A stretch of 64,000 nucleotides of DNA, taken from Brevibacillus reuszeri. GTDB taxonomy: Bacteria; Bacillota; Bacilli; Brevibacillales; Brevibacillaceae. Position numbers and translations under genes: made by a program. Shown piece after piece: positions 1 to 9,092 of this stretch. A model generated the notes under the pieces. It was not told the DNA's origin. It saw nothing but the letters and a program-made list of their open reading frames with translations, and did not search any database. How positions within the stretch are numbered: the stretch's first letter is position 1; each line of letters opens with the position of its first letter. The DNA lies in contig NZ_BEXF01000003.1 of NCBI RefSeq assembly GCF_002897295.1, positions 358,835 through 422,834 on the forward strand, read 5' to 3'.

Positions 1-14
1 ATAGCACCATCTGG

Positions 15-48
15 AAAGAAAAGCCGCCCATAACGAACAGGCGGCTTG
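15..48 (-). terminator. Rho-independent terminator of the gcv operon
   Basis: An 8-bp stem (AAGCCGCC at 21-28 pairing with GGCGGCTT at 40-47) lies just past the gcvPB stop codon. Read on the minus strand it is followed by a T-rich stretch. Confidence 0.8.
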
Positions 49-60
49 GCAAAAAAAGTA

Positions 61-1530
61 TTACGCTTGAGGTTGGTAACGAAGGATTGGTTTTCTGGCA
101 GCTGTTGCCTCATCCAAACGCTTTACAACAGTTGTATGAGGTGCTTCCTGTACGATTTCCGGATTCTCTTCACACTCGCGAGCGATTTGCAGCATGACAT
201 CGATGAATTCATCCAGTGTTTCTTTCGTTTCTGTTTCCGTTGGTTCAATCATCAAGCACTCATCCACGATGAGCGGGAAGTAGATGGTTGGTGGATGGTA
301 GCCGAAGTCGAGCAAACGCTTCGCAATATCCAATGTACGAACACCCAATTTCTTCTGGTTCACGCCAGACAACACGAACTCATGCTTGCACACACGGTCA
401 AATGGCAGGTTGTACGCTGTAGCCAGACGACGCATCATGTAGTTTGCACTGAGTACCGCATTTTGGGAAACCTGGAGCAAGCCTTCTGGCCCCATCGTAC
501 GGATGTAGCTGTATGCACGAACGAGGATACCGAAGTTTCCGTTATAGCCTTTTACACGACCAATGGAATTCGGGCGATTGCTATCCCAGTAGAAGGTTCC
601 GTCTTCTTTCTTAGCTACGATCGGAGTTGGCAGGAATGGCTCCAGTACCTTTTTAACCCCTACTGGACCCGCACCAGGACCGCCGCCGCCGTGAGGACCT
701 GTGAATGTTTTGTGCAAGTTCAAGTGCACAACATCAAAGCCCATGTCTCCAGGACGAGCAATACCGAGAATTGCATTGGCATTTGCTCCATCATAATACA
801 GGAGACCGCCAGCTTCGTGGACGATTTTCGCCATTTCCACGATGTCTTCCTCAAACAGTCCGAGCGTATTCGGGTTTGTCAGCATCAATGCTGCCGTATC
901 CGAGCCAACTGCATCACGCAGAGCCTGAATATCAACCAAACCGCGCTCATCAGAAGCAATAGTGACTGTATCCAAACCTGCAACCGCTGCAGAAGCAGGG
1001 TTTGTTCCGTGGGCGGAGTTAGGTACGATAACTTTTGTACGGTGGTCTTCTCCACGGCTTTCATGGTAAGCGCGAATCATCATCAGACCAGTCCACTCAC
1101 CTGCTGCACCTGCTGCCGGCTGCAATGTAACTGCGTCCATCCCAGTGATTTCAGCCAACTCGTCTTGCAGATTGTACAAGAGCTCCAGCGCACCCTGAAC
1201 CGTTTCTTCCGGTTGATAAGGATGTGTTTGAGCAAAGCCAGCATAACGAGCGATATCCTCGTTAATTTTTGGATTGTATTTCATCGTGCAAGAACCAAGT
1301 GGGTAAAAGCCGTTGTCTACCCCATGGTTGCGACGAGACAGCTCTGTATAGTGACGTACCAGTTGCAGCTCGGATACTTCCGGCAGCTCAGCCGGTGTTT
1401 CACGAATCAGATGCTTTGGCAGCAGAGAGGCAACCTCTACTTCAGGTACATCAAGCGCAGGCAAATTGTAGCCCACACGGCCTGGTTTGCTCATTTCAAA
1501 GATCAGTGCTTTCTCCTGGTCGTTACGCAC
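61..1530 (-). CDS. gcvPB: Glycine dehydrogenase (decarboxylating) subunit 2
   Basis: C-terminal half of the split P-protein of the glycine cleavage system. With GcvPA it decarboxylates glycine and passes the aminomethyl group to lipoylated GcvH in the cytoplasm. The 489-residue length suits the family. The PLP-binding lysine is visible as Lys274 in [14 protein letters not shown]. It begins with GTG, preceded by GGAGG inside the end of gcvPA, and the two genes overlap by 8 bp, so translation is probably coupled. It is the last gene of gcvT-gcvPA-gcvPB and shares the glycine riboswitch. No gcvH or lipoate gene is present in this window. Confidence 0.97.
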   Translation of the reverse strand: MRNDQEKALIFEMSKPGRVGYNLPALDVPEVEVASLLPKHLIRETPAELPEVSELQLVRHYTELSRRNHGVDNGFYPLGSCTMKYNPKINEDIARYAGFAQTHPYQPEETVQGALELLYNLQDELAEITGMDAVTLQPAAGAAGEWTGLMMIRAYHESRGEDHRTKVIVPNSAHGTNPASAAVAGLDTVTIASDERGLVDIQALRDAVGSDTAALMLTNPNTLGLFEEDIVEMAKIVHEAGGLLYYDGANANAILGIARPGDMGFDVVHLNLHKTFTGPHGGGGPGAGPVGVKKVLEPFLPTPIVAKKEDGTFYWDSNRPNSIGRVKGYNGNFGILVRAYSYIRTMGPEGLLQVSQNAVLSANYMMRRLATAYNLPFDRVCKHEFVLSGVNQKKLGVRTLDIAKRLLDFGYHPPTIYFPLIVDECLMIEPTETETKETLDEFIDVMLQIARECEENPEIVQEAPHTTVVKRLDEATAARKPILRYQPQA

Positions 1531-2875
1531 GTGTGATCGCCTCCAATTCAGCCGCCAGTGTGTCGATCTCTTCTTTGGTTCTCAGCTCGGTTACTGCGAT
1601 CAAGGTATGCTGTGCCAGCTCTGGATAATCCAGTCCGAGATCGTAGCCCCCGATCATGCCTGCTGCAAGCAGTTTTTTGTTCACATCAGCAACTGGTTTG
1701 TTCAGCTTTACGATGAATTCGTTGAAGAACGGGGATGCATTCACTACCTCTAGTCCTTTTGCTTCCAGGGCTTTTTTAGCGTAATGCGCTTTTTGCAGGT
1801 TCATCATCGCCATTTCTTGAACACCATTTTTGCCGAGTGCTGTCAATGTAATTGCAGCCGCCAGTGCGAGCAATGCTTGGTTTGAGCAAATATTCGATGT
1901 CGCTTTTTCACGACGGATGTGCTGTTCGCGCGCTTGCAGTGTCAACACAAAACCGCGCTTGCCATTCTCATCCTTGGTTTGACCAACGATACGGCCTGGC
2001 ATTTTGCGCATGAGCTTGGTTGTTGTTGCAAAGTAACCGCAGTGTGGTCCACCAAAGGATGCCGGAATACCGAATGGTTGCATATCCCCTACCACGATGT
2101 CTGCTCCGAGCTTGCCTGGTGCTTCCAATACGCCCAGTGCGAGTGGATTCGACGAAGCAATCAAGAGAGCGCCTTTTCCATGTGCAATAGGCTCAATCGT
2201 AGCCAGATCTTCTACGTTACCGAAGAAGTTTGGATACTGAACAATAACTGCCGCCGTATTATCATCGATGAGTGCTTCTAATGCAGCAGGATCGGTGACA
2301 CCGTCACTGTTCGTCCCTACTTCTATCAGCTCAACGTTTTGACCATATGCGTAGGTTTTCAGCACGCCGCGTGCTTCAGGATGCACAGCGCGAGACACGA
2401 TTACGCGTTTCTTGCCTGTATGACCAGCGGCCATCATTGCTGCCTCTGCCAAAGAAGTCGCTCCGTCATACATCGAGGAGTTTGCTACTTCCATGCCAGT
2501 CAGCTCGCATACCATTGTCTGGAATTCGAAAATCGCCTGCAGCTCTCCTTGGCTGATTTCAGGCTGGTATGGGGTGTAAGCAGTGAAAAACTCACCGCGC
2601 AAGAGCATATGATTCACCGTGCTCGGTGTATAGTGCTGATAAACTCCTGCACCGAGGAAGTTTACATGTGTGCTGAAATTTACATTCTGATTGGCCAGAC
2701 GTGTGAAGTACTTCACCAGGTCAGGCTCAGACAACGCCTCTGGAATATTGAGAGCACCTTTGAAGCGTACTTCCTCAGGGATGTCAGCGAACAGCTCATC
2801 AATGCTCGAAATTCCTAGCGTTTCCAGCATTTCGCGCTTGTCCTGATCGGTTTGTGGCAGGTAGCGGTATTTCAC
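1523..2875 (-). CDS. gcvPA: Glycine dehydrogenase (decarboxylating) subunit 1
   Basis: N-terminal half of the split P-protein, 450 residues, working as a heterotetramer with GcvPB. The start ([16 protein letters not shown]) and the [12 protein letters not shown] segment near the end are typical of GcvPA. The catalytic lysine sits in GcvPB, as expected for two-subunit P-proteins. It starts with GTG about 8 bp after GAGGAGG. It lies 41 bp downstream of gcvT in the same operon and is co-regulated by the glycine riboswitch. Confidence 0.97.
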   Translation of the reverse strand: MKYRYLPQTDQDKREMLETLGISSIDELFADIPEEVRFKGALNIPEALSEPDLVKYFTRLANQNVNFSTHVNFLGAGVYQHYTPSTVNHMLLRGEFFTAYTPYQPEISQGELQAIFEFQTMVCELTGMEVANSSMYDGATSLAEAAMMAAGHTGKKRVIVSRAVHPEARGVLKTYAYGQNVELIEVGTNSDGVTDPAALEALIDDNTAAVIVQYPNFFGNVEDLATIEPIAHGKGALLIASSNPLALGVLEAPGKLGADIVVGDMQPFGIPASFGGPHCGYFATTTKLMRKMPGRIVGQTKDENGKRGFVLTLQAREQHIRREKATSNICSNQALLALAAAITLTALGKNGVQEMAMMNLQKAHYAKKALEAKGLEVVNASPFFNEFIVKLNKPVADVNKKLLAAGMIGGYDLGLDYPELAQHTLIAVTELRTKEEIDTLAAELEAITRA

Positions 2876-2916
2876 GAACGTTGTCCTCCTCTAATAGGAT
2901 GTTTGGTGGGTACAGC

Positions 2917-4020
2917 TTAGTTTTTCGGACGTTTGTAGAACGGAGCAGAAACAACCTCTGCCTTTAAACGTTTACCTCGAATTTCTACCTCGAGTTGCGT
3001 ACCAATAGCCGCGTGCTCGGTTTTCACGAGTGCGAGACCGACGTTCTTTTTCAAGGTTGGTGACTGAGTACCTGTCGTCACTTCACCAATGAGCTCTTCG
3101 CCTGCGTATACAGGATAGTGCGTGCGCGGAATACCGCGGTCGATCATTTCAATACCGACCAGTTTGCGAGGCGAACCGTTTTCCTTTTGTGCCTTCAACG
3201 CTTCTTGACCGATGAATGCTACTTCTTTATCTACCTTAACTGCAAAGCCAATACCCGCTTCGATCGGAGTAATGTCCTTGCTCAGCTCTTGGCCGTAGAG
3301 TGGCAGCTTTGCTTCGAAACGCAGCGTGTCACGCGCACCGAGTCCGCATGGCAGAAGACCGTCTTCCTGTCCTGCGAGAAGAAGTGTATCCCACAGTTTG
3401 ACCGCTTTATCTGCGTCTAAATAAATTTCAAATCCGTCTTCACCCGTGTATCCTGTGCGAGATACAAGTGCCGAAATGCCATCGATGACGACATCACGCT
3501 CAAAGCGGAAAAACCCGATTTGGGACAAATCTGTCGTTGTCAGTTTTTGCAGAATCGATTCAGCCAGAGGGCCTTGAATCGCAATTTGAGCCGTTTGTGG
3601 AGAGATATTTTCAATGGTCACACCTGGAATCAAATGCTCCTTGAGCCAGGCATAGTCTTTGTCAATATTTCCAGCATTAATAACTAGCAGGTAATGGTCA
3701 TCTGCGTATTTGTATACAAGCAGATCATCAATGGTCCCGCCATCTGGATAACACAGAACACTGTATTGTGCCTGCCCTACTGCGAGTTTGGACACGTCAT
3801 TTGTCGTAACGTGCTGGAGGTAAGCGAGAGCATTCTCCCCTTTTACATCCACCTCTCCCATGTGGGAAACATCAAACAGACCAGCTTTTGTCCGAACTGC
3901 CTCGTGCTCCTGGCCAATACTTGAGAACTGCACAGGCAATTCCCATCCGCCGAAGTCGATTGTCTTTCCACCATACTTTGCATATGAATCGAACAAAGGC
4001 GTTCGCTTCAGATTGGACAT
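2917..4020 (-). CDS. gcvT: Glycine cleavage system T protein (aminomethyltransferase)
   Basis: Transfers the methylene group from aminomethyl-lipoyl GcvH to tetrahydrofolate, releasing ammonia. It is 367 residues, the normal GcvT length, and contains the folate-binding landmarks LFDVSHMGE and [15 protein letters not shown] place the start at ATG 4020 because AGGAGG lies 8 bp upstream; a GTG at 4029 overlaps that ribosome site and is unlikely. First gene of the gcv operon, about 130 bp after the riboswitch expression platform. Confidence 0.97.
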   Translation of the reverse strand: MSNLKRTPLFDSYAKYGGKTIDFGGWELPVQFSSIGQEHEAVRTKAGLFDVSHMGEVDVKGENALAYLQHVTTNDVSKLAVGQAQYSVLCYPDGGTIDDLLVYKYADDHYLLVINAGNIDKDYAWLKEHLIPGVTIENISPQTAQIAIQGPLAESILQKLTTTDLSQIGFFRFERDVVIDGISALVSRTGYTGEDGFEIYLDADKAVKLWDTLLLAGQEDGLLPCGLGARDTLRFEAKLPLYGQELSKDITPIEAGIGFAVKVDKEVAFIGQEALKAQKENGSPRKLVGIEMIDRGIPRTHYPVYAGEELIGEVTTGTQSPTLKKNVGLALVKTEHAAIGTQLEVEIRGKRLKAEVVSAPFYKRPKN

Positions 4021-4151
4021 GTGTGGCACCTCCTGTTAACCATGCGTTATGGCATTTTTCCCCCTGAACTAGAAAACCTGGCTACGCCATGCCTTGTGGC
4101 GGAGCCGCGGCTGTGCATATACCGATAAGAATTTCTCATTCCTACCTGCAC

Positions 4152-4215
4152 AAAAAAGACAGAGTCGAAAAAACGGTACACCAAAATAAGGGTGCCCATT
4201 TTTCCTCCTCTGTCC
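4152..4215 (-). terminator. Conditional terminator of the glycine riboswitch
   Basis: On the minus strand GACAGAG (4214-4208) can pair with CTCTGTC (4164-4158), followed at once by six T residues. An inner stem, GGCACC with GGTG-TACC, lies between the arms. It directly follows the second glycine aptamer and overlaps none of the coding region, so it is the probable on/off element before gcvT. Glycine binding is expected to favour read-through, as in the Bacillus gcvT leader. Confidence 0.7.
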
Positions 4216-4216
4216 T

Positions 4217-4412
4217 TGGTACCTGAGAGTTACCTTGCGAATCAAGTGAGTCGGGGTTCTCCTCACTTGCAAGTTTCCCCTTTGGTGGCTCCTTGCGAGC
4301 TCTCTCCAGAGTTGCGTCCAGTAGAGGTACTTTTGCCTGAGAGATTCACCGTTTCCGGCTTGCTCCTTCGGCGCTGCAGTGGTGCTCGCAGTCTCTCCCT
4401 GCTACTATCATT
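4217..4412 (-). ncRNA. Tandem glycine riboswitch upstream of gcvT
   Basis: On the minus strand the leader holds two aptamers. The first runs about 4405 to 4326 (GGGAGAGACTGC, then GCCGAAGGAGCAAGC, then AATCTCTCAGGCAAAAGTACC). The second runs about 4318 to 4217 (CTGGAGAGAGC, then GGAGCCACCAAAGGGG, then AACTCTCAGGTACC). These are the conserved GAGAG, GCCGAAGG-type and CTCTCAGG blocks of the gcvT-type glycine riboswitch, in the usual two-aptamer arrangement with a short linker. A terminator follows. The rest of the 4021-4632 gene-free stretch holds only the leader tail and an AT-rich promoter zone, in which I could not assign hexamers with confidence. Confidence 0.95.
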
Positions 4413-4632
4413 CGCGGTGGTTAGATGGTCATACATAAGTTATTGATAACTTTTCCATACTAGGAAAGGAACTTTCTCCTTTATCCTACCACGAGACTAC
4501 GCAGTTGAAAATATACAAATTAACAGTCAGATTAAGAAATACTTAACAAAATGTTATTTCATATAAAAAACGTTAAGTTTTTTAGAGAATGACTTGTAAC
4601 TTATGGCAGAGCTACGCAAAGGAGTAACCAAT

Positions 4633-6333
4633 ATGCCGAATGTTCCTGTTTCATTTGATACGAGCTGGATAGATCCGCTTTCAGAACGTCTGCAGCAGGA
4701 TGGACCCTGGGACAAATGGGAGCTTTGGAAACTCGCGTTGGAAGCAGAGGAGGCCATGGCTGTCCATGAGTTTGACCAGTTGCAATGCCTGAAGTATTTA
4801 CCCCTCTTGTCTCCTTTTCCCCATCAGCTTCAAACGGCTGAGCGTGTGCTTTTAGATATGCGCGGGCGAGCCATTCTCGCTGATGAGGTTGGCCTCGGAA
4901 AAACGATCGAGGCCGGCTTGATCATGAAGGAGTATATGGTTCGTGGATTGGCCAAAAAAATTCTCATTCTCGTCCCAGCCTCTCTCGTCATTCAATGGAC
5001 GAAAGAGCTGCAGCAAAAATTCGGAATTCCTGCCGTTGCCCAGAAAAAAGAGTACATGTGGCGTCAGCATGAGGTCGTCGTCGCCTCAATCGATACCGCC
5101 AAACGTGATCCTCATCGCCGTCACGTCCTCGATATCGATTACGATATGCTCATCATCGATGAAGCGCACAAGCTCAAAAACAAGCGAACCCGAAACTATC
5201 AATTCGTAAAAGAAATTCGCAAAAAATATTGTCTGCTCCTAACTGCCACTCCGATTCAAAACGAGATGGATGAGCTGTACAATCTGATCAATTTGCTAAA
5301 GCCCGGTCACCTCGGCCACACGACTTCTTTTTCCTCCAATTATGTAGAGGGCAAGCGTCAGTCCAAAAACAGCGACAAGCTGCGTGAGGAAATAGAGAAG
5401 GTGATGATCCGAAATAAGCGCAGCGACGGCGGTATCCAGTTTACGAGTCGTCGCGTGCAGTCCATTCCGATTGAGCTCTCGGTAGAGGAAATGGCTCTTT
5501 ATGACGGTGTTACCCGCTTTGTTCGCGAGCAGTACCAGTCTGGCATCGGCGGCTTCAATTCACTCGCACTCATCACCTTGCAGCGTGAGGTCTGTTCCAG
5601 CAAGGAAGCTTCGTTCATGACACTGTACAACATGCATCAAAGAATGGCGGAGGATTCCCCGCTACGCGAGCAAATCATCCATCTGGTCGAGATGATTAAA
5701 AAAATCGAGACACATTCCAAAGCAGCCAAAACCGTTGAGCTGATTCAACAAATTAATGACAAGGTCATCATTTTCACAGAATATCGCGCCACCCAAAATT
5801 ACTTGCAAAAATACTTGCATGATCACGGCATCACCTCCGTACCATTTCGCGGTGGATTTAAGCGCAGTAAAAAAGACTGGATGACGGATTTGTTCCAAAA
5901 TCGCGCACAAGTATTAATCGCGACAGAGGCTGGCGGTGAAGGCATCAATCTCCAGTTCTGCAATCAGGTAATCAATTACGATCTTCCGTGGAATCCGATG
6001 CGTGTCGAGCAGCGAATCGGTCGTGTACATCGTTTGGGTCAAAAACGGGATGTGCATATTTACAACATGTCGACAATCGGCACAATCGAAGAAAACATCC
6101 TGAGCTTGCTCTATGAAAAAATTGATTTATTTGAAATGGTTATCGGTGAACTGGACGATATTGTGGAGCGGCTTAACCTGAGCCAGTCACTAGAGGAAAA
6201 TCTGATTCAAATCATTATGGATTCACACTCCAATAAAGAAATGGCCCTGAAGCTGGACAATATGGGCCATGCTATACGCGCGGTGCGGCAAACACGATCA
6301 GAGACTCCGTTAACGGAAGCTGCTGATCAATAA
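4633..6333 (+). CDS. yqhH: SNF2-family DEAD/DEAH helicase (YqhH-like)
   Basis: Predicted ATP-dependent DNA-translocating SWI2/SNF2-type enzyme, 566 residues. Visible motifs: Walker A in DEVGLGKTIEAG, Walker B as IIDEAHKLKN, LLLTATPIQN (motif III), and in the second RecA lobe ATEAGGEGINLQ and QRIGRVHRLGQ (motifs V and VI). Start chosen at ATG 4633 because AAAGGAG lies 8 bp upstream; the in-frame ATG at 4603 has no ribosome site. It is divergent from gcvT and followed by yqhG, the same neighbourhood as in B. subtilis. Cellular role is not established. Confidence 0.9.
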   Translation: MPNVPVSFDTSWIDPLSERLQQDGPWDKWELWKLALEAEEAMAVHEFDQLQCLKYLPLLSPFPHQLQTAERVLLDMRGRAILADEVGLGKTIEAGLIMKEYMVRGLAKKILILVPASLVIQWTKELQQKFGIPAVAQKKEYMWRQHEVVVASIDTAKRDPHRRHVLDIDYDMLIIDEAHKLKNKRTRNYQFVKEIRKKYCLLLTATPIQNEMDELYNLINLLKPGHLGHTTSFSSNYVEGKRQSKNSDKLREEIEKVMIRNKRSDGGIQFTSRRVQSIPIELSVEEMALYDGVTRFVREQYQSGIGGFNSLALITLQREVCSSKEASFMTLYNMHQRMAEDSPLREQIIHLVEMIKKIETHSKAAKTVELIQQINDKVIIFTEYRATQNYLQKYLHDHGITSVPFRGGFKRSKKDWMTDLFQNRAQVLIATEAGGEGINLQFCNQVINYDLPWNPMRVEQRIGRVHRLGQKRDVHIYNMSTIGTIEENILSLLYEKIDLFEMVIGELDDIVERLNLSQSLEENLIQIIMDSHSNKEMALKLDNMGHAIRAVRQTRSETPLTEAADQ

Positions 6334-6377
6334 ATAAACATAAGCACGCACTCTAATACAAGAAAAGAGGCTCTCTC

Positions 6378-7505
6378 ATGCAACAGCAACAAGTGCGGCA
6401 ATTCATCGAACGCTATCTTGCCACTTTTTCGGCTCATATTGTAGAAACACATCCCGATTATTTGACTGTGAAGCTGCCAGTAGAAGTAGATAAAGACATC
6501 GGCAATCGCCCATTTTACTGGAGCTGGGTGGAAAAAATGAATCTCGCCTATCAGCCTCTGGTGCTGACATTTGCCTTCAACCCAGATCGCATGCCGGATG
6601 GAGTACGCGCCGAGCATATGCATCTGGGAGCGGCGCGGATGCAGCAAATTTTCGATTCAACGAAAAAGCACGGGCGATTTCTCTGTATGTACGAGCAAAG
6701 CCCGCTGGCGCTGGGAGCAGGTGGGAAACGCCGTTCTGCCCCACTCGTTCCATGGCTTGCACTGAATCTCAAACTATCACTGCTGTGTGACAAGAAGCGC
6801 GATATTTTATTGTATCTGGGGATTAACCTGCATAACCCGCGGATCGTACACGATTTTACCTCCTTCCTGTTTCAGTTGCCTCTTACGCCCGCCATCCCGG
6901 ATTACTTTTACACGTTGGACCGGAGGATAAGTATCGAGCAAGCGCTGGAGATGGCAAAGCAGGAAGTCAGTACTGTGCTGGAAAAAGAAGATCAAAAGTG
7001 GGCTGAGGAAGCACGGGAGCGCTTGATGGAAGAGCTGGCTATTCTTGCTGCGTATTACGAGGAGCTGGCGCGGCGCGAACCCGCTGCTGAGGACGATGCA
7101 TCAAGAGAAAGTACAGAAGAAGAGGAAGAAGCTCCGACACAAGAAGTGACTGTCGAAAATAATATCCCGTCTGCTCCTGCGGTCTCACTTGCCAGTACCG
7201 TTGTCGAACAGCCGCAGACACTTGACGAATATCGGTCCTCCGGTGGGCGAATCCTCGACTTTTTACGTGCAAATGGCATTCAGACGACACCACGCGAACA
7301 GATCGATCATGGGGAATGGCAAAAAAGCACGCCAGAAGAGGAACGAAAGCGTCGGATGGACGAGCTCAAATGGCAGTACGAACCACGCATTGAGGTGCAG
7401 CTCATCAATGGCGGGCTTTTCTATTTATACTCCGCCCCTGCACCATTCCCTATGACACCGATTCTAAGCAAAGCTAATACCCCCGTTTCACGGCGAATCA
7501 TGTAA
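6378..7505 (+). CDS. yqhG: YqhG family protein with acidic C-terminal extension
   Basis: The N-terminal 230 or so residues match the B. subtilis YqhG pattern (MQQQ...RQFIERYL, then VEVDKDIGNRPFYWSWVEK). Function is unknown. Its constant position after yqhH suggests a shared task. The protein is 375 residues, longer than I recall for B. subtilis YqhG. The extra length includes a low-complexity acidic stretch of Glu/Asp/Ser around residues 235-260 and a linker before a final basic domain. Start ATG has a GAAAAGAGG site upstream. Confidence 0.85.
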   Translation: MQQQQVRQFIERYLATFSAHIVETHPDYLTVKLPVEVDKDIGNRPFYWSWVEKMNLAYQPLVLTFAFNPDRMPDGVRAEHMHLGAARMQQIFDSTKKHGRFLCMYEQSPLALGAGGKRRSAPLVPWLALNLKLSLLCDKKRDILLYLGINLHNPRIVHDFTSFLFQLPLTPAIPDYFYTLDRRISIEQALEMAKQEVSTVLEKEDQKWAEEARERLMEELAILAAYYEELARREPAAEDDASRESTEEEEEAPTQEVTVENNIPSAPAVSLASTVVEQPQTLDEYRSSGGRILDFLRANGIQTTPREQIDHGEWQKSTPEEERKRRMDELKWQYEPRIEVQLINGGLFYLYSAPAPFPMTPILSKANTPVSRRIM

Positions 7506-7614
7506 AAGAACAACGAGAAATTATGAAGCGGAAAAGACAAGTTGCAACAAATCTTTTTGGTATACCTGGTTACAATAGGAATAGGATAGCCTTATTAAAG
7601 GTGGTGCATGCTTT

Positions 7615-8475
7615 GTGACCAGACGATTTTTCCCGCTCATCTCTGCCCTGCTCTCGATGCTGCTGCTTCTCGCCATGCCTGTAAATGCCGAGGACACCAG
7701 CTGGGACAAGCAGTTCCAAACACAAATCACGGAGTGGAAGGACGCAATCGCGAATCGGGACCCGGGCTTCAAAGAATGGCAGCATTCACAAACCGAGGTC
7801 CAGACGCTGGGTGCCAATCAACGTCAATGGCTGGTAAGCATCAAAAAATCAGGCAAGCAAGTCGGGTATTTGGTTGTCGGAGAAACACCTGACTCTGATC
7901 CTGATCCAAAAAGTAAATTTGTTTTGCTGGAATACGGGCTAGGAGAATACATTCTGTTTGATGATGCTTTTGCGCCAAGGGAAATCGCAGCGGAGCCAGT
8001 CTATGACGGTTTCGCTTCCCATTGGCTCCTTACCCAAAACCCTGCTTCGCATATGGTGAACGCCAAAACAGGCGAGCCTTACCCGACTGCATTCATCGCA
8101 AATGAACCAGTAATGCGCACTTTGCCTCCCAATGAATTGGTTCATAGCGGCCAGCGCTTGACCCAGACGCGCCTCCTGAAGCAGCAGGAATCCGATCCTT
8201 TTGATCAGATTGGCTGGGTCCATCAGCTGCAGTCCACCTCTGATATCACCTGGAAACAGCTCTGGCAGCAGCAGGAAGGCTCTTCTATTACCCTTACTGT
8301 TCCTTTGCATCATTCGAAGGTGCTTGCTCCCTTTGTCGTCAGCTCGCTTCATTTATGGGATGACCAAAATGCGTATGTCGGCGTCTGGGATGAGGGCTTG
8401 CGCTTTGTTCCCTACACCTATGCCAAAAAAGTGGGACATTTTTATCTAAATCAAACAAGCTCTCCTGCCGAATAA
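7615..8475 (+). CDS. Secreted protein of unknown function
   Basis: 286 residues beginning at GTG, with AAAGGTGG upstream. The first 25 residues form a clear Sec signal peptide: TRR, then a hydrophobic core, then a likely AMPVNA cleavage site. The mature part has no transmembrane segment and no domain I recognise. Aromatic and acidic residues are frequent. It follows yqhG by 109 bp and may be its own unit. The sequence has normal composition and no frameshift. Probably exported or wall-associated. Confidence 0.7.
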   Translation: MTRRFFPLISALLSMLLLLAMPVNAEDTSWDKQFQTQITEWKDAIANRDPGFKEWQHSQTEVQTLGANQRQWLVSIKKSGKQVGYLVVGETPDSDPDPKSKFVLLEYGLGEYILFDDAFAPREIAAEPVYDGFASHWLLTQNPASHMVNAKTGEPYPTAFIANEPVMRTLPPNELVHSGQRLTQTRLLKQQESDPFDQIGWVHQLQSTSDITWKQLWQQQEGSSITLTVPLHHSKVLAPFVVSSLHLWDDQNAYVGVWDEGLRFVPYTYAKKVGHFYLNQTSSPAE

Positions 8476-8512
8476 CCGGTCGGAGAGCTCGTTAGTTTGT
8501 AGCAGCCGCTGT

Positions 8513-8767
8513 TCAATGATGGTCCATCGGAGACAGTCTTACGTTTACCGCATGGAAAACTTCATTTGCTGTCATGCCTTCTGCGTTGATCACAGGTGCA
8601 CTCGTAATTGTTTTGTTTTGATCACCAAGTACGTTTATGTCCTGGCCAGTGATGACGATTGCATCGACCACCTGCTGCCAGTTCCCTAAATCAACGACCT
8701 CGTAACCATTGTCACGCAGCATTTTGCTAATCTCAGAAAGGGAATTTTCAACTGCTACTCTCGCCAT
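8513..8767 (-). CDS. ykuS: YkuS family protein (UPF0180)
   Basis: 84-residue protein of the YkuS/UPF0180 family. The pattern ARVAVENSL, EVVDL, DAIVITGQD, APVINAEGMTANE is characteristic. Function unknown. Start ATG 8767 is preferred over ATG 8773 because GGAGG lies 6 bp before the former and abuts the latter. It is followed on the same strand by no gene; yqzE lies immediately upstream. Confidence 0.88.
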   Translation of the reverse strand: MARVAVENSLSEISKMLRDNGYEVVDLGNWQQVVDAIVITGQDINVLGDQNKTITSAPVINAEGMTANEVFHAVNVRLSPMDHH

Positions 8768-8787
8768 CTTCATCCTCCGTCCACAAT

Positions 8788-8949
8788 TTACTTACGCCAC
8801 AATAGACGAATAGACATCGGAATTGCCCCGAACCAACGCGACGACCAAGATTCTTTTGGCGTCTTGCGTTGACGACGTTCATCTTTTGGGGTTTCCATGT
8901 ACGTGACAAACAAGCGGGTCAGATATTTCAAATACTCCTGAAAAGACAT
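8788..8949 (-). CDS. yqzE: YqzE family small protein
   Basis: 53-residue ORF starting MSFQEYLKYLTRLFVTYMET and containing PKDERRQRK and a WFGAIPMSIRLLW tail, the arrangement seen in B. subtilis YqzE, which lies near comG. AAAGGAGG sits 9 bp upstream of the ATG. The C-terminal segment is hydrophobic and basic and may be peripheral to the membrane. Function unknown. It ends 20 bp before ykuS and is probably co-transcribed with it. Confidence 0.85.
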   Translation of the reverse strand: MSFQEYLKYLTRLFVTYMETPKDERRQRKTPKESWSSRWFGAIPMSIRLLWRK

Positions 8950-9092
8950 CGTACGTGACCTCCTTTATACCCTGCGGATTCACGCCGTTTTGCCTGCGGC
9001 GGAGCGCTTCACTTCTAGTCTGTCCCGTCCCCTCAGATTTCAACCGTATGGCTAGTATTTTCAGCTTCAGTCGCTTCGCAGTCTGATCCCCA

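Noticed and set aside
46..1536. 496-residue open frame on the plus strand
   Set aside because: It lies opposite gcvPB, has no ribosome site, and its translation is rich in Cys, His and Arg, typical of the shadow of a coding strand.
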